DNA from: Leuctra nigra
Lineage: Eukaryota; Arthropoda; Insecta; Plecoptera; Leuctridae
NCBI GenBank assembly: GCA_934045905.1
Contig: OW203769.1
Span: forward strand, 1,682,202 to 1,746,201
Direction of reading: 5' to 3'
Length of the DNA: 64,000 nucleotides
Position 1 is the stretch's first letter, and each line of letters begins with the position of its first letter. The position numbers and the translations under genes were made by a program. Below, piece by piece: positions 31,701 through 41,148 of the stretch. The notes beneath the pieces were generated by a model. That model searched no databases. It was not told the DNA's origin and saw only the letters and a list, made by a program, of their open reading frames with translations.

Positions 31701-34064
31701 ATCTTCCTCCGACACCTTCACTCTGTGTATCACACCTGGGGACAGTCATGTGAACTTACATCCTCGTGCTCTCAGCTATCAGAGAGATCTCCTCTCTCCC
31801 TCCATCTTCCTCCGACACCTTCACTCTGTGTATCACACCTGGGGACAGTCATGTGAACTGACATCCTCGTGCTCTCAGCTATCAGAGAGATCTCCTCTCT
31901 CCCTCCATCTTCCTCCGACACCTTCACTCTGTGTATCACACCTGGGGACAGTCATGTGAACTGACATCCTCGTGCTCTCAGCTATCAGAGAGATCTCCTC
32001 TCTCCCTTCATCTTCCTCCGACACCTTCACTCTGTGTATCACACCTGGGGACAGTCATGTGAACTTACATCCTCGTGCTCTCAGCTATCAGAGAGATCTC
32101 CTCTCTCCCTCCATCTTCCTCCGACACCTTCACTCTGTGTATCACACCTGGGGACCGTCATGTGAACTTACATCCTCGTGCTCTCAGCTATCAGAGAGAT
32201 CTCCTCTCTCCCTCCATCTTCCTCCGACACCTTCACTCTGTGTATCACACCTGGGGACAGTCATGTGAACTTACATCCTCGTGCTCTCAGCTATCAGAGA
32301 GATCTCCTCTCTCCCTCCATCTTCCTCCGACACCTTCACTCTGTGTATCACACCTGGGGACAGTCATGTGAACTTACATCCTCGTGCTCTCAGCTATCAG
32401 AGAGATCTCCTCTCTCCCTCCATCTTCCTCCGACACCTTCACTCTGTGTATCACACCTGGGGACAGTCATGTGAACTTACATCCTCGTGCTCTCAGCTAT
32501 CAGAGAGATCTCCTCTCTCCCTCCATCTTCCTCCGACACCTTCACTCTGTGTATCACACCTGGGGACAGTCATGTGAACTTACATCCTCGTGCTCTCAGC
32601 TATCAGAGAGATCTCCTCTCTCCCTCCATCTTCCTCCGACACCTTCACTCTGTGTATCACACCTGGGGACCGTCATGTGAACTTACATCCTCGTGCTCTC
32701 AGCTATCAGAGAGATCTCCTCTCTCCCTCCATCTTCCTCCGACACCTTCACTCTGTGTATCACACCTGGGGACAGTCATGTGAACTTACATCCTCGTGCT
32801 CTCAGCAATCAGAGAGATCTCCTCTCTCCCATCATCTTCCTCCGACACCTTCACTCTGTGTATCACACCTGGGGACAGTCATGTGAACTTACATCCTCGT
32901 GCTCCGCATGTTGCGTTCCCCATCAGTAGATATGTGCTGGTACTCTAATGACACTCTCTGTAGGGATGTGTAAGGTGGCGCGTTCACTCGAGGCATAGTC
33001 TCAGATCTTTATAATTTTATGTGTACTTATTGATAATCATGCCATAGGTATACATAGTCCCTGACAAAATTAAACACTCTCGTGTCTAGTTTCTGAGATA
33101 ATTTGAGTTTTCTCCCCCATGTTATATTATGGCAGACAAGAAAAATTGTGTCATTTTTAAACTAAAATAAAGTTCTAATTTTATTGTATCTACTGCTAGA
33201 TTTTAACAAAAACAAAATCTGGTAGACATACGGACATAACAGCAGGAAATAATTGAAAACATTACCAACGTGTGCTATTTTAAAAGTTATTAACCAAATT
33301 TGAAATGATTTTCATATACCTCCCACGTTAAAGTTTTCTTCTTTCTCAAAATTCATAAAATTGAAAACTCCTTATTGGGCGGGAGTCGCAAACTACAGGA
33401 CAATAAATGAGTATTTTAAACTTCAATATAGTAGAAAAGCTGTAAAAAGTTTTTGAAATGGTAATTTCAAAAATAAATAAATATGTGCTAATTTATCGAG
33501 TAGAACTAGCGCAACGTTAAATGGTTTTAAGAGGTTCTAATGTATTCACATTAGTGTATACTTTTAGAACGAGATCTGTTATTGGTTGAAAAAGTGAACT
33601 TGAATTGTTGACCGATCAACTTCAAATTTTGCATTGTCATCAGGACCAACATTTTACGTGTTCTTGTAAATTTTTAGACAAATCTGACAACTTCAAGAGT
33701 TCTTGACATTTGCGGTCATTTTAAACTTGTTTTGAAATAATTTTTGTAAAATGTATACAAAGTAATTTCAGAATTTTATCACTGCTCCTTGAACGCATTT
33801 CGTTATTAACTACAGAGGGATTCATTCCCAAGGTCTGTATGGAGCAGTCAATTTCACAATTCACTTTCTAAAATATGTGATATCAACGCGTTACACAGTG
33901 CGTTTTCCTAGTTGAGTCATCAAATGCAACCTACCTAGATAGTTGTCTCCTGCTTTGGAACCGGCAGTCACATTATATATCGGCTTGTTGAAGCCCGCCG
34001 CACTAGCCACTGCTCGCACTGCAGCGGCAATGTCCAGCTCCAAGTCCTTCAAACCATCAGTCAT
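19782..34064 (-). CDS. Ecdysteroid kinase-like / CHK-kinase-like protein, six exons, complete
   Basis: Exons 34064-33935, 31014-30815, 23830-23612, 22956-22696, 21849-21637 and 20009-19782 join with matching phases into 416 codons. Motifs in order are GDNYLG (E1), SLIAK with the ATP-site Lys66 and FFAREAYAY with Glu87 (E2), IFEDM at the hinge and LGRLHAVSFAM (E3), catalytic NHGDCWTNN with Asp257 (E4) and metal-binding LDFQLMR with Asp279 (E5). E6 continues with HLARFARYGLF and ends RDIVVDIVDRGYLQ. This is the insect EcKL/CHK family of small-molecule kinases, thought to phosphorylate ecdysteroids or xenobiotics in the cytosol. No key residue is missing. Met at 34064 was chosen because it has the better Kozak context and the usual spacing to GDNY; an in-frame ATG at 34145 would add 27 Ser/Cys-rich residues. 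Introns 1 and 2 begin or end in large tandem arrays. Exon 2 uses the array-proximal acceptor (31015) and first donor (30814). Confidence 0.85.
19906..20189 (-). repeat. Tandem duplication of the exon 6 acceptor half (142-bp period)
   Basis: The last 38 bp of intron 5 plus the first 104 bp of exon 6 are present twice. Copy 1 is at 20048-20189 (acceptor at 20152) and copy 2 at 19906-20047 (acceptor at 20010, continuing into the rest of exon 6). The exon parts differ at about 5 of 104 positions; the intronic parts are more diverged. Both copies keep TTGTTCCAG|AGC. Because 142 is not a multiple of three, use of the upstream acceptor would change the frame and the C-terminus. Confidence 0.9.
20190..20450 (-). 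mobile_element. 5S-derived SINE tail fragment in intron 5
   Basis: Reverse complement of the tail shared with 19430-19650 and 50790-51130, including GTGACGACCTCCCTCCACCT and GGCCAACGGCTTAAC-type blocks. The 5S-like head is reduced to GGTAGAGTTGAATGGTCATC near 20436-20455. Confidence 0.65.
20619..21500. mobile_element. Degenerate foldback MITE, interrupted by a second MITE
   Basis: Begins CCGGGTAGCGCAAAAAAG after TA and continues CGCCCAATGGGCAAAACACT, ACAAAACTACTGCACATATC, matching the intact element at 53824-54661. After the nested insertion the similarity resumes at about 21310 (GTTGTCGAAAAAATCGATTA, GGAGCTCA). The right terminus is decayed. Confidence 0.6.
20761..21306. mobile_element. MITE with 24-bp terminal inverted repeats, nested
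   Basis: Terminal repeats GGTCTGTTCGTTTTGCTTAC... (left) and ...GTAAGCAAAACGAACAGACC (right) are perfect over about 24 bp. TA lies on both sides as the target duplication. Internal sequence repeats further pieces of the ends (TGCAGTAG, AACGAACG). No transposase frame is present. Confidence 0.8.
22971..23085 (-). repeat. 20-bp minisatellite abutting the exon 4 acceptor
   Basis: About six copies of a 20-bp unit (ACATGCACGAGGTTACACGA on the plus strand) lie within 15 bp of the exon 4 splice acceptor at 22957, on the intron side. On the gene's strand the unit contains CCTCGTGCATGTTC, so it repeats sequence in the position of the polypyrimidine tract. Confidence 0.9.
23090..23330. repeat. Dispersed repeat in kinase-like intron 3
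   Basis: Matches the block at 12220-12560 in the odorant receptor intron (CTGCAGCACTGAATGCTTTCGC, CAGATTCTGGCAATATAAA, and CGTCCGGCTGAGATCGTCTT inverted). Family unknown. Confidence 0.55.
24811..30840 (-). repeat. 45-bp minisatellite, about 134 units, iterating the exon 2 splice donor
   Basis: On the gene's strand each unit reads GAGGCCAAGGGAGTCACG, then GCAGAG|GTGAGTCGC, then GATGTGATCCAG. The first unit is the genuine end of exon 2 (TTC CAG GAG GCC AAG GGA GTC ACG GCA GAG|GTGAGT, donor at 30814). Each unit is 15 codons with no stop in the exon 2 frame and places GTGAGT in phase 0. Units are almost identical; the commonest variant changes CCCTTGG to CCATTGG. Three one-base indels (near 25994, 28300 and 28628) shift the frame along the array. 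The last donor is at 24815. A 200-base run of N interrupts it, so the true length is unknown. Confidence 0.97.
26301..26500. other. Assembly gap (200 N) within the 45-bp array
   Basis: Exactly 200 N, a conventional placeholder length, flanked on both sides by the 45-bp unit. The assembler evidently failed inside the array, so the copy number cannot be read from this sequence. Confidence 0.98.
30958..32902 (-). repeat. 103-bp minisatellite, 19 acceptor copies, iterating the start of exon 2
   Basis: On the gene's strand each unit holds an acceptor (CATGACTGTCCCCAG|), then the first part of exon 2 (VIHRVKVSEEDGGREEISLIA in the true copy), then a strong donor (GAT|GTAAGT). A unit therefore looks like a 79-nt exon plus a 24-nt intron. 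Acceptors fall every 103 bp from 31015 to 32869. Only the copy next to exon 2 continues into the kinase coding sequence (SLIAKCQP). The others diverge after SLIA and reach TAA within GATGTAAGT. Confidence 0.96.
33540..33911 (+). mobile_element. Helitron-like element, truncated, with hairpin-CTAG 3' end
   Basis: Contains the family block GACCGATCAACTTCAAATTTTG and ends ATCAACGCGTTACACAGTGC...TTTTCCTAG at 33911. The end lies 23 bp from the exon 1 splice donor of the kinase-like gene (33934), inside intron 1. Confidence 0.55.
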
Positions 34065-34136
34065 CTTGCCACTTGCTCGACTACAGTAGCTAACAGTTGC
34101 TTTGCAGCTTGCACTTGAGCAATACGAGCATAATGA

Positions 34137-34348
34137 TGTTGACATTTAATTGTGTACAACGATGAAAATGGATATTACGAACAATGGAAAACTAAGCTAA
34201 TATTAATCCAGGTATAAAAAGGAAAAGAGTTTTGCTTCTTTTACTCGTGTTCAGAGATATCCTTGGAGTGTGAGACTATTGGATCATTGTCTTGTAACTA
34301 ACAAATAAAGACGATTATTTCATCCTGTTCAGATAAGATCTGTTGACA
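34137..34348 (+). mobile_element. Possible solo-LTR-like segment
   Basis: A TATAAAAAGG box at 34213 and AATAAA at 34304 lie about 90 bp apart on the plus strand, in a segment starting and ending with TGTTGACA. This layout resembles a short LTR, but no matching second LTR or internal region is seen. It overlaps the alternative upstream ATG (34145) of the kinase-like gene and supports the internal start at 34064. Confidence 0.25.
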
Positions 34349-34502
34349 TCTCGTATTTGTGTTGTCACTGATAATGTGTCTTAAAGTATAAGCGTCTTGA
34401 CACTGCACATTTGTTCACATCACATCTGTGTCATTTATGTCTAGAGTTGTCTCAAAGTGATCAAAAAACAGAACTTGAATAATCATTAAAAAATTTGGGT
34501 TT

Positions 34503-34892
34503 TCTCGACGAAAAATCCGGTAGAGTGCCAGTACTAGTGCGCGGACGGGCACCAGTGCGAGAACACTCCAATTTTAAATGCTTGGAATTAGGAAATAAGA
34601 TGCATTTTTATTGTTTCAGAGTTTCCTATACCATACCTATATATAGAAAAAATTCAAACAATCAAAATTCTAATTTTTTCTTGAGATGAGAAACATCTTA
34701 AATTATAGATCTTAACATTTAAGTGACATATTATTTAAAAATAATATGTATTTTCATTGTTTGAAGGTTTGCACAGGAAACCTTCGATCAATGAATGAGC
34801 ATATTATTTCTTAATTCCAAGCATTTTACATTTACTGTCCGCGCACTGGTGCCTGTCCGCGCATTGGTACCGGCACCCCACCTACCGACTAC
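34503..34892. mobile_element. Foldback element
   Basis: The left arm has GTAGAGTGCCAGTACTAGTG, CGCGGACGGGCACCAGTGCG and AATGCTTGGAATTAGGAAAT. The right arm has their complements ending GGTACCGGCACCCCACCTAC. The arms are about 80 bp at roughly 80% identity around an AT-rich centre. Confidence 0.65.
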
Positions 34893-35023
34893 TTTATTTT
34901 AGAAAACTTGCAATAAAAATACCGAAAAAGGATTTTAGTACTCCCTAGGTATATGTATAATGATTATTCATGCCTAGTTTCAGCTTGGTTGAACGGTTAT
35001 TCAGTTTCGATATTTCTTGAACC

Positions 35024-35186
35024 AGGAGGCCAAGTCTTGAAAAAAGCGTTTTGAAACCGTCTGACGTTTTCATTGATCAAAACGTAAAAAAGTTGACGAC
35101 TATACCTTAGCCTTCAACTTTTTTACGTTTTGATCAATGAAAACGCCAGACGGTTTCAAAACACTATTTTCAAGACTTGGGCTCCA
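35024..35186. mobile_element. Short foldback element with AGGAGGCCAAGTCTTGAA terminus
   Basis: Arms of about 65 bp: left AGGAGGCCAAGTCTTGAAAA...AAAACGTAAAAAAGTTGA, right the complement ending CAAGACTTGGGCTCC. The terminal 18 bp are shared with the foldback at 47506-47825, but the rest of the stem is unrelated. Confidence 0.75.
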
Positions 35187-35189
35187 GTT

Positions 35190-36780
35190 GGGATCGTCGC
35201 GAATATTTATTTCACTTTCCAAAATGGGTTGATTTCGCTAAATATCGGTCTCAGCTGACGTCATCTAATTACAACATATGCCCTGAAGTTGAACTGTCGT
35301 CCCCTTCCTCCCCCCCTCCCCCCTAACCAGGGAATCTTTTTAAGAGTTGATAATAGTCGCAGAATTTTGCGATTTGAATGTAACAAATCTCTTACAAATG
35401 CATGAAAAGCAGTATGGGCTGTAAGTAACATTTGTAATATTCCATCGTTTGTTGCATTTACTGTTGTGATGAAAGTAACATTCATTCAAATTGAAAACAA
35501 CAAAACCACTCAAAAGGCGGAGGCCTTACTTTTCAATAAAAGCTTTTACGAGTGTCAGGCACAGGTTATAGATGAAGAGTAAGTAAATCTTCGTCTAATT
35601 GATTTAAAAAATTGAAAATAAAATGTTTGTACTCTAATTGAAGGGGGTCTAATTGGTGTTATTTATTAGTCATTTTGTACCCTTGCCAGCAAATAAAAAA
35701 TATATTAGTATATTATATACTATCTATTATATTAGAGACACAATTAACTATGTATAAAGAACCAGTAAAATTAAGCGGTTTTATTCTTTCCCGGACTCGA
35801 AACTTTACAGCAAAATTTTACAACTTTTTTGATGGAAACCTCGTCTATCGCTCATTTAAAGACCAACTTGAACCATTTTGGATTTTTGTGGTATTGAAAC
35901 AACCCCTAAATTTGAGTGGGAATACTTCCGCCCACCGCCCGAGGAAAACAAATATTTAAGGGTGGTTTTTTCAATTAAAATCTCATTATTTAACTCAAAT
36001 AATTATATTTATTATGTGCTTAAAATAATTTTAAGTAATTGTAGTAAGTTCCATGAATCTACTTATGGCTCAAGTATAAGAAAGTTGTAACAAAGTAAAA
36101 TATAATAATTATTTAAAATTTGCAACAATGAAAACCTCGTAATAAAAAAGGAAAAAATAAAGAAAACCCTACCTTTTAATTTTATTATAGTTATGATATA
36201 TTGTAACATATAATTTAATCGTTGGATTATTGTTTCACAAAAAAGAGTAAAAACGAAAAAATTGCTGCAGAAAATGAGATAATGCAATTTCCATCAATTG
36301 CAGTGCCAAGAAGATTATGTATACCACGTCAAGACATTTTTTTTAATGAATTATTAATGTCTCCACTAGATGGCAACACTCTTCATAGCGGATTGTGGGC
36401 ATCCCTCAGCCCATTTCAACTGCTGGGAATACGTCTTCCCAAACGTTGCTATCGTGCGTACTGTACTTCAGTTCAGGTCCAAGAGCCACACAGCTGGGTA
36501 CTCCCGGTTTATACTCGTGTTTAAAATCATTTGCAGCATTTTACACCCTCTTGTGGATGTTACACAGTGTCAGTGTGAAGCCACGTTGGAAGCTTTATTC
36601 TTCCACTAGTGCTACGGTCATAATGTTCATACATTTTATAAGAATACCCTTGACACTTATGTGGGGAAACAAGAAACAAAACAATGAAAGTGACAACACA
36701 CAGGTATCTATGTGGAATTGAATTGGCCTGGGTAATGTTAAATTATTTTTAGATATCGTGAATAATTGAATTCACTTCAC
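35190..36780. other. AT-rich DNA, no supported gene
   Basis: A short GC-richer stretch at about 36365-36520 has open frames on the plus strand but no motif I recognise. The remainder is AT-rich with no clear repeats. Confidence 0.5.
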
Positions 36781-36782
36781 AT

Positions 36783-38829
36783 CTAGTGGAGCGGTCGCTC
36801 CACGCCAGCCAAGTCGTACGGCGCGCACACTCTCATATAAAGGCTGGAGCAAACCCACTTTTACTGTAAGCATCAAAGTGGCATTTTCGGCCTACTGGAT
36901 CTTAAAATTGGGAAATCTCACATTGTTGCGTATATCTTAATTTCGAGCTATGGCCCACCCTACAACATATACCAAATTTGGGAACAATAGGTTATGCCCT
37001 TTGCTTGCTAGATGGCGGTGAAAACAGTGTTTTAGGGCGGTTTTCATAATAATAATAATAATCTTAGTATCCTCCTGGAATTCAAATCCGGTAAACAGGC
37101 CACAGCCTAAACGGCTGAACCGATTGATCTCACATTTTTACCACGTGTGCACTTTTGGCGTCTGATTTAACCTTTACCCCATGAATTTTTTGTGCCGCCA
37201 TTTTGAAACCGGAAGTGACGTCATATCTCAACAACGGCTGGACCGATTGGAACGAAAATAGCGCCAAACGATTCGGACGGTCATCTATATGGATTATCAA
37301 TAGCAACAGACTAAAATTTATGTTAACGAAACCGGAAATGACGTCATGAAATTTAATTCATCGATTGGCATTTCGGCAACAAATTTGATCCAATTATTTT
37401 GATATTTATGTAACGTATGTTCTTTTGTGATTTTATTTGACTTGATATAAAACCAACCGGAAGCCGCCATTTTGAAACCAGAAATGACATCATATCTTAA
37501 TAACGTCTTTATAGATTTAAACGAAACCAACGCTAAACAATTTAGACGGTCAACTTTATGTATTATCATCAATAATATTTGCAGTTTCCCATACTGAAAC
37601 CGGAAATGACGTCACACATTTTAAAAATCGCACATATTTACATTTTGATGCAATAAATATACTATTTGAGACTGCTTATAATAAAATGTAATCATGTTTA
37701 AATTATAATTCAAGAGGTCAGTGATTTCAGCAGCCATTTTGAAATCGGAAGAAACGTAATATCTCGAAAACTGGTTGACAGATCGGTATGAAACTAGGGC
37801 CAAACGATTCGGAAGGCCATCTCTATGGAATAGGAACAGTCAAACTAGAATTTTCCTATTTATGAGGCCGGAAATGACGTCATTCAAATTTATAAATCAT
37901 TAGAATCCCCTCCTATACAATAAATACATATTCAGAAAGCTAAAAATGATACACATAATTTATAGTTATACATTCTATGTGGCAGTGCAGAAAGTTCAGC
38001 GGCCATTTTGAAAACCGACGTGTTGCCATATCTCGGAACTGGGTTGACCGATTGGAATGAAACCTTTGTTTTTTTCATGAGAATAACCAAATTGTAAAGG
38101 GTAATTTTTTTTAAAGGATTTAGTAATTGATGTCGTGGACGTTTTCGGAACCATCTTGTAATGACATGGCAGTGGTGACGGTTTGTTCCGTTGGAGGTGC
38201 TGGTGGCCCTGATAAGGGCCGTTCGCGACGTTTCGCAGTCAACCTTCGCAGTCAACCGCCAGAAGATGAAGGAAGTACATCCTTCGAAACGTCGCGAACG
38301 GCCCTTATCAGGGCCACCAGCACCTCCAACGGAACAAACCGTCACCACTGCCATGTGATTTAGTAATTGTTCATGTGATGTGTCACACGTAAGTTGTAAG
38401 AATAAACTAAAAAAAGTAGTGATATCCCCATTAAAAAACACTCCGTGTAAAAATACCAGCCAAGTCTCTTCAACTTAAAAAAAAAATAATGAAATCTAAA
38501 AATTCTGCACTGAAAAGTAGTGATATCAAAAAATTAGCCAAGTCAAAACTTTATTTGAAAATCAAAAAATACTTGGCGCATAGTTTTTTTTATGGCATTA
38601 TAGGTATACTATGTATATGTATATTTGATGTATATTTTTAATCTGGCCTATACTTTCAAGCTATTAATATACACGATGCGCCAAGTATTTTTTGATTTTC
38701 AAATAAAGTTTTGACTTGGCTAATTTTTTGATATCACTACTTTTCAGTGCAGAATTTTTAGATTTCATTATTTTTTTTTTAAGTTGAAGAGACTTGGCTG
38801 GTATTTTTACACGGAGTGTTTTTTAATGG
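36783..38829 (-). mobile_element. Helitron-like element with four internal modules and a 5' foldback
   Basis: Reverse-oriented relative of 62326-63656. CTAG and the hairpin TGGAGCGGTCGCTCCA are at 36783-36803, and the foldback end at 38429-38829 has arms of about 180 bp (ACACTCCGTGTAAAAATACC and complement). The body holds four repeats of a 200-300-bp module marked by GCCATTTTGAAA, CGGAAATGACGTCAT-like text and ACGATTCGG (about 37190, 37465, 37735 and 38000). The other copies carry only about two. A separate hairpin is inserted at 38130-38356. Confidence 0.6.
38130..38356. mobile_element. Hairpin insertion with 13-bp target duplication
   Basis: Arms of about 72 bp run from ACATGGCAGTGGTGACGGTT to its complement, with inner GGTGGCCCTGATAAGGGCC, around a loop of about 50 bp. 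GATTTAGTAATTG occurs on both sides (38117-38129 and about 38357-38370), a likely target site duplication. No coding capacity. Confidence 0.75.
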
Positions 38830-38904
38830 TTCATATTTTCCTGAAGGTATCAATTAGATTGATGTAGTACATTGTACAGTTTTATCCATCACCTCCGAAA
38901 TCTC

Positions 38905-38926
38905 GCCCCCCCCCCCCCCCCCCCCA
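38905..38926. repeat. Poly-C run
   Basis: About 20 consecutive C bases. Similar G/C homopolymers occur at 7819, 8301 and 9240. Confidence 0.95.
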
Positions 38927-39954
38927 ACCTCCCACATCTCCCAATACTTAACAAGAATCAATGTTAATAAAAATATTTTTGAGATTATAAATCTGCCAAC
39001 AGCTGTTGTCGCCCACACCACACCCGCCCGCAAGGCATATAAATTGGAAACTACATTTTATATGGCACAAGTATATGCCACCGAATTTGTATTACCTAAT
39101 ATTTCAATGTCTCACTGTGCCCCCTTCTCCCTTATATATGACCCAAGCCTCGATCCAGGGGAGGGTCTTGTAAAAATATGGTAAGTTAGGTATCACTTTT
39201 TTAATTTTTTTATATTGGAATAATTTGTATTTAATGTGTTTTTTTTCTGTAATAAAAATTTCATGAATTTGTGTCAACAATTTATTTGTCAAAAAAATAA
39301 ATCAAATAATGAGTGCGTGATGATTTTACTGCGAGTTTCACATTTTGCAAATGGTTATAAAATGGAAATCGGAACGTTTACCGAAGGACAGATTACCGAA
39401 GGTCAGATAACCAAAACTACCCGGACACTTTACCGACATTTTTACATTTTTTACAAAACAGCAAAAATTTTATAAAATTTTCACACATTTGTTTTCCAAG
39501 ATTAAAAAAAAAGCTATTGCAAAATTTAGCCAAAATCTAAAAAATTTCACAATTATTTTTGTGATCAATTACATTTCACGCTTGTAACTGGATTTCGCTA
39601 TAAATACGTTTGTTTAACCTCAAACTGATGTAGTTTATGATGAAAAAAAGTGTATTATTATTTAATTTTTAAAATGTAACTATTAAAATGAAGCATCGAT
39701 ACCAATTTTGCAAAACCTCGTAACTGAATTTTAGCAAAAATTATCAGATAAATCGGATTCTTGTACCCAAAACTGTAATTTACACTGTGTTTTTCTTTCT
39801 GCTGATCTTTTTTGTTTTATGCAATTACTATTTTTGCTATATGTTGTAAAAAAGGTCAAATTAAAAAATGTTTTATAATATTGTTATATTTTTAAATAGC
39901 TTTATATTTTTTTCTCATCTTAAAAAAATATTTTTTTATTTTTTATTATTTATT

Positions 39955-41148
39955 TTATTTAATCTTTATTGTCAACAGAGCCGAAGCCCCACAAGTGCAA
40001 TATAATAAAAACATGAGAACATAACAACAGACATAATATCACAAACAATGAAAACGAATTACAACTAGATCGGTTCTATATAAAAACATTGGACAGAACC
40101 TCGTCAACAGAGTCTTTAAAATCACTAAAGAATCATTAAAAATATCTATATCACAGATCAAGTCACTAGATAACACATCATTAAAACAGACTGGATACGC
40201 AATATGGGAGAAATTTTTTAAACATTAACACGACATTTTGAAAGATAAAAAGGTTGCCTATTCCTTGTGTTTTTTCGTGGAGCATGAAAATTAATATTGC
40301 TAATAAGAACAGAGTCATAACAGTCATGTATTATTCTATATAAAAACAATATGTCTGTGATCTGACGCCTCACTTCAAGTGTTGTTAGGTGGTAACTACG
40401 ACACAAATCAGCATAATCAGCCCTATGAAACACTACTCCAGATTTAAAACACATGAATATGATAAATCTCTTTTGAACACTTTCTACACTTTCAATGTTA
40501 CCGATGTGAGACCCATTAGGATTCCAGATAGTAGTGGCGTAATCAACATTTGGTCTAACAAGGGTAACATACAACTTCTCAGAGTCTTGTGTTTAAAGTC
40601 ATAGCCATATTTCGTTTAATAAAACCCAGGAGTTTAAAAGCCTTGGGAACTATATAGTTGACATGCTTGTTAAAAGTCAGATCGCTTGCCATGACAACCC
40701 CTAGGTCTTTAATATGAGAAACCCGAACAAGATTCTGATTGTCAAGAGTGTATGTGTGATTCATCTGAGTCTTCTTATTTGTGAAAGACAAAACATTGCA
40801 CTTGCTGACATTTAAAGATAATTTCCATGTTGAGCACCATGAAGAGAGAGAAGTAACATCCTCCTGGAGGAGGCTACAGTCATTGATATTAGAAACTGTT
40901 CGGAACAGTTTCAAGTCATCTGCATACATTAAAGCATGGAAATTTTTAAAACATGAAGGCAAATCATTAACGAACAGGACAAATAAAAGAGGGCCAATAA
41001 TGGACCCCTGGGGTACCCCTGAGGTGCAGTGAACCGGTGATGATGCACCAGAATTCACAGTTACAATCTGACGACGATTGCTTAGGTAGCTAGATAACAG
41101 AGAATGCAACTGTGGAAATGTTTGAAATTTTTGGCTAAATTTTGTCAA
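39955..41148 (-). pseudogene. Decayed non-LTR retrotransposon, reverse transcriptase 3' part (Jockey/CR1-like)
   Basis: On the minus strand 41148-40579 encodes RT palm blocks: SYLSNRRQIVTVNSGASS, SGVPQGSIIGPLLFVLFVND, the catalytic MYADDLKLF, WKLSLNVSKCNVLSF and HIKDLGVVMASDLTFNKH. A second frame, 40574-40218, continues with LVRPNVDYATTIWNP and VQKRF. The one-step frameshift is near 40577. The 3' end fades into an A-rich tail (T-rich on the plus strand) near 39955. The PQG and YADD motifs show that the RT core was once functional. The 5' half is missing, as usual for 5'-truncated LINE copies. Confidence 0.85.

Noticed and set aside
31045..32929. Series of 78-98-codon plus-strand frames
   Set aside because: Antisense readings of the 103-bp array; the biologically meaningful strand is minus, where the splice sites and exon start lie.
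34137..34348. Confident LTR retrotransposon call
   Set aside because: Only a TATA-like box and AATAAA with a repeated TGTTGACA are seen; no primer-binding site, internal region or second LTR. Kept as a low-confidence feature only.
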